Assembly (NCBI GenBank): GCA_947071955.1
Contig: CAMTGL010000011.1
Location: 1-18,195 of the forward strand
Direction: 5' to 3'
DNA length: 18,195 bases
DNA from: an uncultured Plesiomonas sp.
GTDB taxonomy: Bacteria > Pseudomonadota > Gammaproteobacteria > Enterobacterales > CAMTGL01
In this document: positions 1 through 7,080 of the stretch, piece by piece
Position numbering within the stretch: position 1 is the first letter of the stretch
Layout of the letters: each line of letters opens with the position of its first letter
Position numbers and translations under genes: made by a program
Notes under the pieces: generated by a model
Seen by the model: the letters and a program-made list of their open reading frames with translations, nothing else
What the model was told of the DNA's origin: nothing
The model's database searches: none

Positions 1-20
1 TTTATATGGATGTTTTATTT

Positions 21-50
21 TTGTTAAGAGATGGATAGCTGCCTTATTTT
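21..50 (+). promoter_or_regulatory. Candidate glpD promoter
   Basis: TTGTTA at 21-26 (four of six to the -35 consensus) is followed after 18 bases by TATTTT at 45-50 (four of six to the -10 consensus). Transcription would begin a few bases before the GlpR operator at 65-84, a layout that makes repression easy. The match is modest and the window begins only 20 bases upstream, so activator sites such as CRP cannot be judged. Confidence 0.3.
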
Positions 51-64
51 CGATTACACTCGTT

Positions 65-84
65 TTTGATTGATAACGAACATT
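65..84 (+). promoter_or_regulatory. Probable GlpR operator upstream of glpD
   Basis: The 20 bases TTTGATTGATAACGAACATT match the known GlpR operator consensus AATGTTCGATAACGAACATT perfectly in the right 12 bases and at four of eight positions in the left half. The site ends 12 bases before the glpD start codon, so repressor bound here would block transcription or elongation into glpD. A much weaker second match (left half only) lies at about 9-28; E. coli glpD also has tandem operators. The right half is seen directly; binding is inference from the consensus. Confidence 0.6.
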
Positions 85-96
85 TTCGGGGCGAGC

Positions 97-1611
97 ATGG
101 ATATCAAAGATCTGATTGTGGTAGGTGGTGGCATTAACGGCGCGGGCATTGCCGCAGATGCGGCTGGGCGTGGTTTATCGGTAACGTTGTTTGAGGCCGA
201 TGATTTGGCCAGCGCCACTTCCTCTGCCAGCTCAAAGCTGATTCATGGCGGCCTGCGTTATCTAGAACATTACGAATTTCGGCTGGTTGGTGAAGCGCTG
301 GCCGAGCGTGAAGTGCTGCTGAAAATGGCACCGCACATTGCTTTTCCAATGCGCTTTCGTCTACCACACCGTCCGCATTTGCGCCCCGCATGGATGATCC
401 GTGCTGGGCTGTTTTTATACGATCATCTGGGAAAGCGAACCACGTTACCGGCAAGTTGTGGGTTACGTTTTGGCGCAAGCTCAGTACTGAAACCACAGAT
501 GGTGCGTGGGTTTGAGTACTCAGATTGCTGGGTTGATGATGCGCGTTTGGTGGTGTTGAATGCGGCACAGGTGGTGGAAAAGGGCGGCGCAGTACATACC
601 CGTACCAAGGTGACTCAGGCAGTGCGCGAAAACGCGCTTTGGCGAGTCGAGACTGAACATAGCATCACCGGTGAGCGCCAGACCCACTATGCTCGCGCAC
701 TGGTCAATGCGGCCGGCCCGTGGGTGAAAACCTTTTTTGATGAGAGCTTGCATGAGGCTTCGCCACGCGGTATTCGCCTGATTAAAGGCAGCCATATTGT
801 CGTGCCGCGCGTACATAGCGAGCCACAGGCATATATCCTGCAAAATGAAGATCAGCGGATTGTGTTTGTGATCCCGTGGATGCAGGATTTCTCGATTATC
901 GGGACAACCGATGTTGAATATCATGGCTCACCGCGTGATGTCAGTATTGATGAAGATGAGATCAGCTATCTGCTGAAGGTCTACAATCTGCATTTTAAGC
1001 ATCAACTGGTGCGTGATGATGTGGTTTGGACTTACTCGGGTGTCCGCCCGCTGTGCGATGATGAGTCAGACTCGGCGCAGGCGGTCACGCGTGATTACAC
1101 GCTGGAGCTCTCTGATGATCAGGGTAGCGCGCCACTGCTGTCGATCTTTGGCGGCAAGCTGACCACCTACCGCAAGCTCGGTCAGGCCGCGATGCACAAA
1201 TTGCAGCCCTACTTTGCCGATATGGGCACTGATTGGACGGCGCAAAGTGTGTTGCCGGGCGGCGATTTGGGCATGGGTCGTGACAGCTATGCGCAGCATT
1301 TGCAGCAGCAATATCCGTGGTTGCCTGAAACGATGGCCCGCCGTTATGCATACACTTACGGCAGCCGTAGCCGTGTGATTTTAGCGGAGGCTGACTCTCT
1401 GGCCGCGCTTGGACAGCATTTTGGTCATGACTGCTATCAGGCTGAAGTAGACTACCTGCAAGCCCACGAATGGGCCCTGACTGCCGAGGATATTCTGTGG
1501 CGGCGCACTAAGCTCGGCATGTATTTGACCAACAGCGAGCAAGCTGCACTGGTAACGTATCTGGCCGGTTCAAGCGTGTCAGTCGAACACTCACCGGTCA
1601 TGACCGCTTGA
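97..1611 (+). CDS. glpD: Aerobic glycerol-3-phosphate dehydrogenase GlpD
   Basis: This FAD enzyme of the inner membrane oxidises sn-glycerol-3-phosphate to dihydroxyacetone phosphate and passes electrons to ubiquinone. The 504-residue protein aligns from end to end with E. coli GlpD (501). The N-terminal FAD-binding loop GGGINGAG is at residues 10-17, followed by the family signature ATSSASSKLIHGGLRYLEHY at about 49-68. Other conserved stretches are GIRLIKGSHIVVPR, IIGTTDVEY and YSGVRPLCDDESDS, with FGGKLTTYRKL before the C-terminal helical domain. The ATG at 97 was chosen because it begins the conserved MxxKDLIV start and has GGGGCGAG just upstream; an in-frame TTG at 70 would overlap the operator. 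A GlpR operator precedes it. Unlike in E. coli, no glpE, glpG or glpR follows: the next gene is a convergent FliL-like gene. Identification is secure. Confidence 0.98.
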   Translation: MDIKDLIVVGGGINGAGIAADAAGRGLSVTLFEADDLASATSSASSKLIHGGLRYLEHYEFRLVGEALAEREVLLKMAPHIAFPMRFRLPHRPHLRPAWMIRAGLFLYDHLGKRTTLPASCGLRFGASSVLKPQMVRGFEYSDCWVDDARLVVLNAAQVVEKGGAVHTRTKVTQAVRENALWRVETEHSITGERQTHYARALVNAAGPWVKTFFDESLHEASPRGIRLIKGSHIVVPRVHSEPQAYILQNEDQRIVFVIPWMQDFSIIGTTDVEYHGSPRDVSIDEDEISYLLKVYNLHFKHQLVRDDVVWTYSGVRPLCDDESDSAQAVTRDYTLELSDDQGSAPLLSIFGGKLTTYRKLGQAAMHKLQPYFADMGTDWTAQSVLPGGDLGMGRDSYAQHLQQQYPWLPETMARRYAYTYGSRSRVILAEADSLAALGQHFGHDCYQAEVDYLQAHEWALTAEDILWRRTKLGMYLTNSEQAALVTYLAGSSVSVEHSPVMTA

Positions 1612-1672
1612 ACAAAATAAGGCACTCAAGTTTACCCTTTTGGCTTTTTGTAGGGTGAGGTATAGAGTGATG

Positions 1673-1705
1673 TAAAAGAGGCTCAGTCAGTGTCTGGCTG
1701 AGCCT
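1673..1705 (-). terminator. Rho-independent terminator of the FliL-like gene
   Basis: AGGCTCAGTCAG at 1679-1690 pairs with CTGGCTGAGCCT at 1694-1705 (12 base pairs including one G-T, loop TGT). Read on the minus strand the hairpin is followed by CTTTTA, as expected for a terminator of the minus-strand gene ending at 1816. On the plus strand no T run follows, so it is a poor terminator for glpD, though it may still stabilise the end of that transcript. Confidence 0.7.
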
Positions 1706-1815
1706 AATTGCTGTGTATCACGCCATTTTCTGCGTTATTGTTCTCTATATGACCTTTCTCAGTACTGTTTTTTCCGCTCAGTTTTTCTGCTCGGCTTTCC
1801 TGTCACAATAGGCAA

Positions 1816-2250
1816 TTACTGATACATATAAGTGGTAAATAGCACATCAAGTACCGGCTTTTGCCCCAACTCTTTTTGCAGCAGGGTATTTACGGCTTCA
1901 AGGCACTGTTTACGTATCGCCTCACGTTGCTGCTGTGAGCGAACCTGCGGCTCACTCTGCTCGCTTAAAATCCAGATCAGGGCATCTCTTATCTGTGGCT
2001 CATGCTGCGCAATTTGATCTTTTAATGGTGCATTGGCAACCATCAGGCTGACGCTCACCCGTAAAAAACCCAACTGGCGACCACTGGTTTGGTAATTTGT
2101 CACAATATCATCCCCCAGCAATAAATACTCGTAGGGGGATACAGCCGCTTCGGTAGAACTTGCACTGTCATCGCCATCTTGTGCAAAAGCAGCAGACAGT
2201 GGCAGTAAAATCAGCAGCAGGGTAGTGATACGGCGAAGAGAGTTGAGCAT
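1816..2250 (-). CDS. FliL-like exported protein, not in a flagellar cluster
   Basis: The protein has 144 residues. The N-terminus reads MLNSLRRITTLLLILLPLSA, then AFAQDG: a positive region, a hydrophobic core and an Ala-x-Ala site near residues 21-23, so a cleaved signal peptide or N-terminal anchor is likely. An acidic linker follows. The C-terminal 100 residues show the FliL pattern: a beta segment (FLRVSVSLMV), a central charged helix with QIRDALIWILSEQ, a second helix around REAIRKQCLEAVNTLL, and a terminal strand DVLFTTYMYQ. The start was set at 2250 because the signal peptide begins there and AGGT lies about seven bases upstream; the frame is open for 43 more codons. FliL proteins normally sit at the flagellar motor, but no flagellar gene is near; I recall a similar gene next to ubiC in vibrios. 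The true role is unknown. It is divergent from ubiC. Confidence 0.8.
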   Translation of the reverse strand: MLNSLRRITTLLLILLPLSAAFAQDGDDSASSTEAAVSPYEYLLLGDDIVTNYQTSGRQLGFLRVSVSLMVANAPLKDQIAQHEPQIRDALIWILSEQSEPQVRSQQQREAIRKQCLEAVNTLLQKELGQKPVLDVLFTTYMYQ

Positions 2251-2274
2251 AGCGTGACCTGTCTGGGTAAATCT

Positions 2275-2298
2275 GTTAACGGAAATTGAGCCGTTAAC
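2275..2298. repeat. Perfect inverted repeat between the FliL-like gene and ubiC
   Basis: GTTAACGG at 2275-2282 and CCGTTAAC at 2291-2298 form a perfect 8-base inverted repeat with an 8-base spacer. It lies 25 bases upstream of the FliL-like start and 136 bases upstream of ubiC, between divergent genes. There is no adjoining T run, so it is more like an operator for a dimeric regulator than a terminator. The regulator is unknown. Confidence 0.5.
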
Positions 2299-2314
2299 TG
2301 ATAGAATGAATAAA
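2286..2314 (+). promoter_or_regulatory. Candidate promoter for ubiC-ubiA
   Basis: TTGAGC at 2286-2291 (four of six) is spaced 17 bases from AATAAA at 2309-2314 (four of six). The -35 element touches the right arm of the inverted repeat at 2275-2298, which would let a bound protein affect transcription. It would leave an untranslated leader of about 110 bases. The prediction is weak and based only on consensus matching. Confidence 0.3.
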
Positions 2315-2433
2315 ATTAACAGGGCAGTTCGGCGGCCTTGGTATACAGCAGGCAGCACAAAAACATGCTTGCTGATCATCAGATTATCGCCTCTTGCTGC
2401 CCTAAATACGGTAATTATACCTACGAAATCATC

Positions 2434-3075
2434 ATGAGTTTGCTTGAAACTGACTTTTCTCTGTGGCGAGATATTCTGCCTTTAGATGCACAGTGGCAGC
2501 CTGCGAGTGCCTGTAAACTTACGGCAGTGCAGACCCAATGGCTGTGCAGTTTGGGCTCGATGACCGAGCGTCTGCGGGCATCTTGTCGCACGCTGCATGT
2601 CAAGGTCGGTCATGAAGGATTTGTCAGTCGTAGCCAGTTAGCGGCCTGTGAATGGCTTTCTTTACCGTCATCACCTTTATCACCACCCTCTTTGTTGCAA
2701 TCGGCTTTGCCACAAGGAAAAATGCAGCACAATGCTGATGATGAAGCAACACTGTGGCTGCGTGATGTGCTGCTCTGTTGCGACGGTGTGCCGTGGATTT
2801 TTGCCCGCACGCTGATCCCTAAGCAGATGCTGCAACAGCAGTGGCAACATCTGCCGGATATCGGGGCTGAGCCTATCGGCCAGACACTGTTTGCTGATCC
2901 GAATTTGCAGCGGCAAGCACTGGAGATAGCAACCCTTCGGTTACCGCAGCCATTGGCTCAGACACTGGATCTGGCCGATGATCAGCCCTTACTGGCACGC
3001 CGCTCACGGCTGGTTACTGCCGCACAATCGCTGCTGGTCACTGAAGTTTTTTTACCTTTTGCGCCTGTATATTAA
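2434..3075 (+). CDS. ubiC: Chorismate pyruvate-lyase UbiC
   Basis: UbiC removes pyruvate from chorismate to give 4-hydroxybenzoate, the first committed step of ubiquinone synthesis in the cytoplasm. Family landmarks are visible: the core around GHEGFV, WLRDVLLCCDGVPWIFARTL with the active-site arginine at about residue 110, RRSRL at 189-193, and the C-terminal TEVFLPFAPVY with the catalytic glutamate at about 204. The protein has 213 residues against 165 in E. coli; the excess is one insertion of about 25 residues before WLRD, rich in Ser, Pro and Leu, and another of about 15 before RRSRL. The ATG at 2434 was chosen by alignment of the N-terminus; the Shine-Dalgarno sequence there is poor, and an in-frame ATG at 2365 is possible. 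ubiA follows after 15 bases in the same operon. Confidence 0.92.
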   Translation: MSLLETDFSLWRDILPLDAQWQPASACKLTAVQTQWLCSLGSMTERLRASCRTLHVKVGHEGFVSRSQLAACEWLSLPSSPLSPPSLLQSALPQGKMQHNADDEATLWLRDVLLCCDGVPWIFARTLIPKQMLQQQWQHLPDIGAEPIGQTLFADPNLQRQALEIATLRLPQPLAQTLDLADDQPLLARRSRLVTAAQSLLVTEVFLPFAPVY

Positions 3076-3090
3076 TGGGGAGTTTGGCTC

Positions 3091-3951
3091 ATGTTTAGGG
3101 AGAAGTTGAGCGCTTACTGGCGTCTGATGCGAATGGATCGCCCAATTGGGACGCTGTTGTTACTCTGGCCAACCTTGTGGGCACTCTGGTTGGCGGCCGA
3201 CGGACAACCTACGCTGCCGATTTTGCTGGTTTTTGTGCTCGGGGTAATAGTGATGCGCGCGGCCGGATGTGTAATCAATGATTATGCTGATCGTAAGGTT
3301 GACGGGCATGTTAAACGCACGGCATCGCGCCCGCTGCCCAGTGGTTTGATTAAACCTAAAGAGGCCCGCTGGTTGTTTGTCGGTCTGATTTTTGTTGCAC
3401 TGCTGCTGGTGCTGACGCTTAACTCTCTGACGATTTTGTTGTCACTGGCGGCGCTGGTATTGGCCTTTATCTACCCGTTTATGAAGCGGTTTACTCATCT
3501 ACCGCAAGTGGTATTGGGAGTGGCGTTTGGCTGGTCAATTCCGATGGCATTTGCTGCCCAGACCAGTCTGCTGCCACCGAGCTGCTGGTTGCTGCTACTT
3601 GCTAATATTTGTTGGACAGTGGCCTACGACACCCAGTACGCGATGGTTGACCGTGATGACGATCTGCTGATTGGTGTAAAATCGACCGCCATTCTATTTG
3701 GCCGTTTTGATACCCTGATCATTGGTCTGTTGCAGTTGGCCACCTTAGTCTTACTGGTGTTAGTGGGTATGGTGAGTCAGCTTGGATTGCTCTATTACGG
3801 CGCAATTTTACTCAGCGCAGGGCTGTTTATCTACCAGCAGCAGCTACTGAAAGCGCGCGATCGTAGCGCCTATTTTCAGGCCTTTCTAAACAATAATTAT
3901 GTGGGAATGGTACTGTTTGTCGGTATTGCGGCAAGCTATTTATTGCACTGA
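3091..3951 (+). CDS. ubiA: 4-Hydroxybenzoate octaprenyltransferase UbiA
   Basis: UbiA is an integral inner-membrane enzyme that joins a polyprenyl chain to 4-hydroxybenzoate, using Mg2+ and polyprenyl diphosphate. It acts on the product of UbiC encoded just upstream. The 286-residue protein (E. coli 290) is strongly hydrophobic, with about eight or nine membrane helices. Both Asp-rich motifs are intact: NDYADRKVD at 63-71 and YDTQYAMVDRDDD at 179-191, with the conserved KRTASRPLPSG after the first. The ATG at 3091 has GGGGAG about ten bases upstream and lies 15 bases after the ubiC stop. The transcript ends at the hairpin at 3983-4014. Confidence 0.97.
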   Translation: MFREKLSAYWRLMRMDRPIGTLLLLWPTLWALWLAADGQPTLPILLVFVLGVIVMRAAGCVINDYADRKVDGHVKRTASRPLPSGLIKPKEARWLFVGLIFVALLLVLTLNSLTILLSLAALVLAFIYPFMKRFTHLPQVVLGVAFGWSIPMAFAAQTSLLPPSCWLLLLANICWTVAYDTQYAMVDRDDDLLIGVKSTAILFGRFDTLIIGLLQLATLVLLVLVGMVSQLGLLYYGAILLSAGLFIYQQQLLKARDRSAYFQAFLNNNYVGMVLFVGIAASYLLH

Positions 3952-3982
3952 TATACCGATTGTTATCCTCTCCTTTTGATAA

Positions 3983-4014
3983 AAAAATGCCCTGAGATCT
4001 ATCAGGGCATTTTT
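3983..4014. terminator. Bidirectional terminator between ubiA and plsB
   Basis: AAAAATGCCCTGA at 3983-3995 and TCAGGGCATTTTT at 4002-4014 form a perfect 13-base inverted repeat with a 6-base loop. The T run on the plus strand serves ubiA, and the A run on the left becomes a T run on the minus strand for plsB, which ends at 4073. Confidence 0.9.
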
Positions 4015-4072
4015 GTCTGTGTATTGTTTGGCTCTCTGTCAGCACTCTTTGGTCAATACTGCTCTGCTCACA

Positions 4073-6514
4073 CTATTCTACTAACGGTGTACTGTGGTGA
4101 GTCGGTAGCGCACTGTAGATCGTTAAACGAATTTCAGGTGATAACTGCGGGCTGAGTAGCGCTTTGAGTTGCACCACTTTTTCGGTGACCGCATTATCAT
4201 TCTCATCAATACAGCCGACACTTTGCAGTGTGCTGACCAGTGAGGCAAACACCGCCTTATCAAAGAACTCCGGTGCGTTAATCCCGTGCAGTACCGATAA
4301 TCGCTGCGCAATAATCTGGCTCTCTTTTTCCAGCTCTGCGCGGCTAATCGGCGTGTCGGTATTGAGCAGCGTTAAGGTAATAGCATAGCGTTGCAGCGTT
4401 TCACGCACTCCAGCAGCCAGCAGTTGCAGCGGACGGATGCGGTCATTGTTCAGCAGCAGCTGCTCATCATGCTGCACAATTAACCCCTGACGAGCCAACT
4501 CAGCAACCAGTTGATCAACAACACCGGCCAACTCTTCAGGCGTATAGCGCATAAACAGCTCTGCCTGCATGAGCGGGTACAGACCGGCCACCGTGGTGTG
4601 CAGTTGCGCCAGACTGATGGTCTGCTGGCAGATCACCACACTGGCAATCAGTGAAGGTAGCGCCAGCATGTGCTGAATGTTGTTGCGGTAATAGGTCATC
4701 AGTACCGCCTGTTTGCGATCTAACAACATAATATCGCCCAGACTGTCTTTCTCAACCTGCAGCTTATCGAGCGTCATCACATGCTCAAGCATTGCCGTGG
4801 CGGAGTCTGTTGGCACAGTGCTATCAGCAGAATAGGGCACGTTTTGCAGCAGTTGCTGGTAACACTCTAGCTGCTCAAGCAGTTGATCGCGCGTCAGAGC
4901 CCGTTGGCGAGAGGCCAGCAGTGCCGTTGCGGTCAGGTTCAGCGCATTGGCTGCTGCCGCATTGTTGATGTGTACCATAATCTGCTGCGCGATACCGTTT
5001 ACCGTAGGTGATAACCACTGCGGGCGCTGTGGTTCAATTGGATCTATCGCATCACGCCACTGGGGTACATGCTGGTTCAGGTAGGGGACCAGAGGAATTG
5101 GCTCACCGAAATTCACATAGCCCTGACCTAAATTGCGCAGCTTGCGCAGGGTGCGTAAAATTTGTCCGGCACTCTCTTTTTGCTTGGCCGCCCCGCGCAG
5201 CTCGTTGGCGTATGTGCCAACTTCCATCACATGCTCATAGCCGATATACACCGGCACAATTGAAATTGGGCGTTGTAACCCGCGCAGCATGGCCTGCAAG
5301 GTCATGCTCAATGTGCCGGTTTTGGGATCAAGCAGACGACCGGTGCGTGAGCGTCCACCTTCGATAAAATATTCGACCGAATAACCGCGGGTAAACAGCT
5401 CGGCCATGTACTCACGAAATACCGTTGAGTACAGCTTATTGCCTTTAAAGCTACGACGAATAAAGAACGCGCCTCCGCGCCGGAAAATTGGGCCGGCCGG
5501 GAAAAAATTCAGGTTAATACCGGCTGCAATATGCGGCGGTACTAATCCCTGATGGTAGAGCACGTACGAAAGCAGCAGGTAGTCCATATGGCTGCGGTGG
5601 CAGGGCACATACACAATCTCATGGCCATCTTGTGCCAATTGGCGCACACGCTCGGCATGACCGACGTTGATCCCCTGATACAGCCGATTCCACAACCAAC
5701 CTAAAAAGCGATCACCAATCCGCACCAGCTCATATGAGAAATTGGCCGCAATCTCTTCCATCATGCCAATGGCTTTCTGGCGCGCTTTTTCTGGTGAGAC
5801 ACCGGTTGCGGTGACTTCATCGGCTACCGCTTTTTCAATGGCTTTTGAGTGCAGCAACTGATTAAACAGAGCCTTGCGATCAGGCAGGCGTGGGCCTGCT
5901 GCCACCAGACGCTGACGCGAAAAGTGCATCCGCGCGACCCGTGCCAGTTTTTGCGCGATAATCTGGTCAGTACCGTGCTGATCGGCCATATACCGCAGCG
6001 ATACACAGTTAGAGAAGCGCACAAAACTGTCGCGCCCCAACCAGAGTACGGCCATCAACTTTTGAATGCCGTTGAGCAGGCGTAATTTTGGTAAGACCAA
6101 TTGCCCTTCATGACCAGGCGCTCGTCCCCACAACACGGTAACAGGCACCATCTGTACGTCTAGCGTCGCATCTTCGCGGTGCAGATCCAGATAGTCATGA
6201 AAAAGGGTGATAGACTCAGGCTTTGGCACGCGGTCTTTGAACACCGTTGGTCGTTCATCAATAAATACGTAGCTTGGCAACTGTCGGCCATGAATATTGA
6301 GCTTGGCCAGCGGGTCTGGCAAATGCTGTGCTAAACAGTAGCGGCGCAGTGTTAATAGGTCAGTCTCTGACTGATAGGGCAAGACGTACAGGATCGGGCG
6401 TGCCGGATCAATGTTCAGCTCGCGAATCGGATCTGCGGGGATCAGTTTGCTGCGAACCAGCAATGACAGCGGCAGATCTAAAAATTTGTGATAAATATGC
6501 TTCCAACCAGACAT
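4073..6514 (-). CDS. plsB: Glycerol-3-phosphate 1-O-acyltransferase PlsB
   Basis: PlsB is a membrane-bound enzyme that acylates position 1 of sn-glycerol-3-phosphate with acyl-ACP or acyl-CoA, the first step of phospholipid synthesis. The 813-residue protein aligns throughout with E. coli PlsB (807). The catalytic HX4D motif is HRSHMD with H306 and D311, the same numbers as in E. coli. Other acyltransferase blocks are PAGPIFRRGGAFFIRR, YFIEGGRSRTGRLLDPKTG and PISIVPVYIGYEH. The C-terminal domain ends with the conserved AQRLSVLHGINAPEFFDKAVF region. The start was placed at 6514 because MSGW matches E. coli and TTGAGG lies about nine bases upstream; the frame stays open 27 codons further without conservation. 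It is divergent from dgkA, as in E. coli. Confidence 0.98.
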   Translation of the reverse strand: MSGWKHIYHKFLDLPLSLLVRSKLIPADPIRELNIDPARPILYVLPYQSETDLLTLRRYCLAQHLPDPLAKLNIHGRQLPSYVFIDERPTVFKDRVPKPESITLFHDYLDLHREDATLDVQMVPVTVLWGRAPGHEGQLVLPKLRLLNGIQKLMAVLWLGRDSFVRFSNCVSLRYMADQHGTDQIIAQKLARVARMHFSRQRLVAAGPRLPDRKALFNQLLHSKAIEKAVADEVTATGVSPEKARQKAIGMMEEIAANFSYELVRIGDRFLGWLWNRLYQGINVGHAERVRQLAQDGHEIVYVPCHRSHMDYLLLSYVLYHQGLVPPHIAAGINLNFFPAGPIFRRGGAFFIRRSFKGNKLYSTVFREYMAELFTRGYSVEYFIEGGRSRTGRLLDPKTGTLSMTLQAMLRGLQRPISIVPVYIGYEHVMEVGTYANELRGAAKQKESAGQILRTLRKLRNLGQGYVNFGEPIPLVPYLNQHVPQWRDAIDPIEPQRPQWLSPTVNGIAQQIMVHINNAAAANALNLTATALLASRQRALTRDQLLEQLECYQQLLQNVPYSADSTVPTDSATAMLEHVMTLDKLQVEKDSLGDIMLLDRKQAVLMTYYRNNIQHMLALPSLIASVVICQQTISLAQLHTTVAGLYPLMQAELFMRYTPEELAGVVDQLVAELARQGLIVQHDEQLLLNNDRIRPLQLLAAGVRETLQRYAITLTLLNTDTPISRAELEKESQIIAQRLSVLHGINAPEFFDKAVFASLVSTLQSVGCIDENDNAVTEKVVQLKALLSPQLSPEIRLTIYSALPTHHSTPLVE

Positions 6515-6548
6515 GGTGTGGGGCCTCAACATCCAACAAAACCGGGCA

Positions 6549-6577
6549 AGAATAGCAGAAATAACTGGTAAGATCAG
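6549..6577 (-). promoter_or_regulatory. Candidate plsB promoter
   Basis: Read on the minus strand, an extended -10 TGCTATTCT (hexamer at 6549-6554) is preceded after 17 bases by CTGATC at 6572-6577 (three of six to -35). The extended TGn element supports it despite the poor -35. Transcription would start about 28 bases before the plsB ATG. I could not find a sigma-E type promoter like the one known for E. coli plsB. Confidence 0.3.
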
Positions 6578-6648
6578 ATTCACCCGCACAGTCATAGTAA
6601 CGTTTGGCCGTACAGCTTCATAGATTATGTAGACAACGAGGAAGTAAC

Positions 6649-7005
6649 ATGCAAAAAAACACCGGATTTACCCGCGTCTATAAAGCCGCAATCTACTCAT
6701 GGCAAGGCTTTCAGCACGCATTCCGGCATGAAGCTGCATTTCGCCAAGAACTGGTTTTAACACTGGTGATGCTGCCATTGGCGTTCTATTTTGATGTGAC
6801 TGCCGTCGAGCGGGTATTGATGATTATGGTGATCGGGCTGGTGCTGATTACCGAGTTGCTTAACAGCGCCGTGGAAGCGGTGGTTGACCGTATTGGTAGT
6901 GAATATCATGAGTTAGCTGGCCGTGCAAAAGACATGGGATCGGCGGCGGTTTTTGTGGCGCTGGCACTTGTGCCACTGGTCTGGGGAATTATTCTCTGGC
7001 CATAG
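6649..7005 (+). CDS. dgkA: Diacylglycerol kinase DgkA
   Basis: DgkA is a small trimeric inner-membrane kinase that phosphorylates diacylglycerol to phosphatidate using MgATP, recycling lipid left from membrane-derived oligosaccharide or lipopolysaccharide modification. The 118-residue protein has an amphipathic N-terminus and three membrane helices. The signature EAVVDRIGSEYHELAGRAKD starts at residue 76, and E28, E69, N72, E76 and K94 fall at the positions known from mature E. coli DgkA. The ATG at 6649 has a strong GAGGAAG upstream; an upstream in-frame start would add 15 unconserved residues. It is divergent from plsB, whose pathway it feeds, and is followed 75 bases later by lexA. Confidence 0.97.
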   Translation: MQKNTGFTRVYKAAIYSWQGFQHAFRHEAAFRQELVLTLVMLPLAFYFDVTAVERVLMIMVIGLVLITELLNSAVEAVVDRIGSEYHELAGRAKDMGSAAVFVALALVPLVWGIILWP

Positions 7006-7034
7006 TGATTACGGGGTGTTCAATACCATAACTC

Positions 7035-7050
7035 CTGTATATACTGCCAG
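7035..7050 (+). promoter_or_regulatory. LexA box 1 (SOS operator), overlapping the lexA -10
   Basis: CTGTATATACTGCCAG fits the LexA consensus CTG-N10-CAG with a TA-rich core. It contains TATACT (7040-7045), a good -10 element, so LexA binding would occlude the lexA promoter. A weak -35 TGTTCA lies at 7017-7022, 17 bases upstream. Confidence 0.92.
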
Positions 7051-7055
7051 TATAG

Positions 7056-7071
7056 CTGTATAAAAAAACAG
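7056..7071 (+). promoter_or_regulatory. LexA box 2 (SOS operator)
   Basis: CTG, then TATAAAAAAA, then CAG fits the 16-base LexA consensus. It follows box 1 after exactly 5 bases, the same spacing as the two boxes of E. coli lexA, and ends 9 bases before the lexA start codon. The pair indicates autoregulation of lexA. Confidence 0.9.
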
Positions 7072-7080
7072 GATAAGACG

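Noticed and set aside
134..568. Long antisense frame inside glpD
   Set aside because: It lies wholly within a secure gene, has no ribosome site or recognisable domain, and is explained by codon composition of the other strand.
1634..1656. ACCCT/AGGGT hairpin just after glpD as a glpD terminator
   Set aside because: The stem is only five bases with a 13-base loop and no T run follows.
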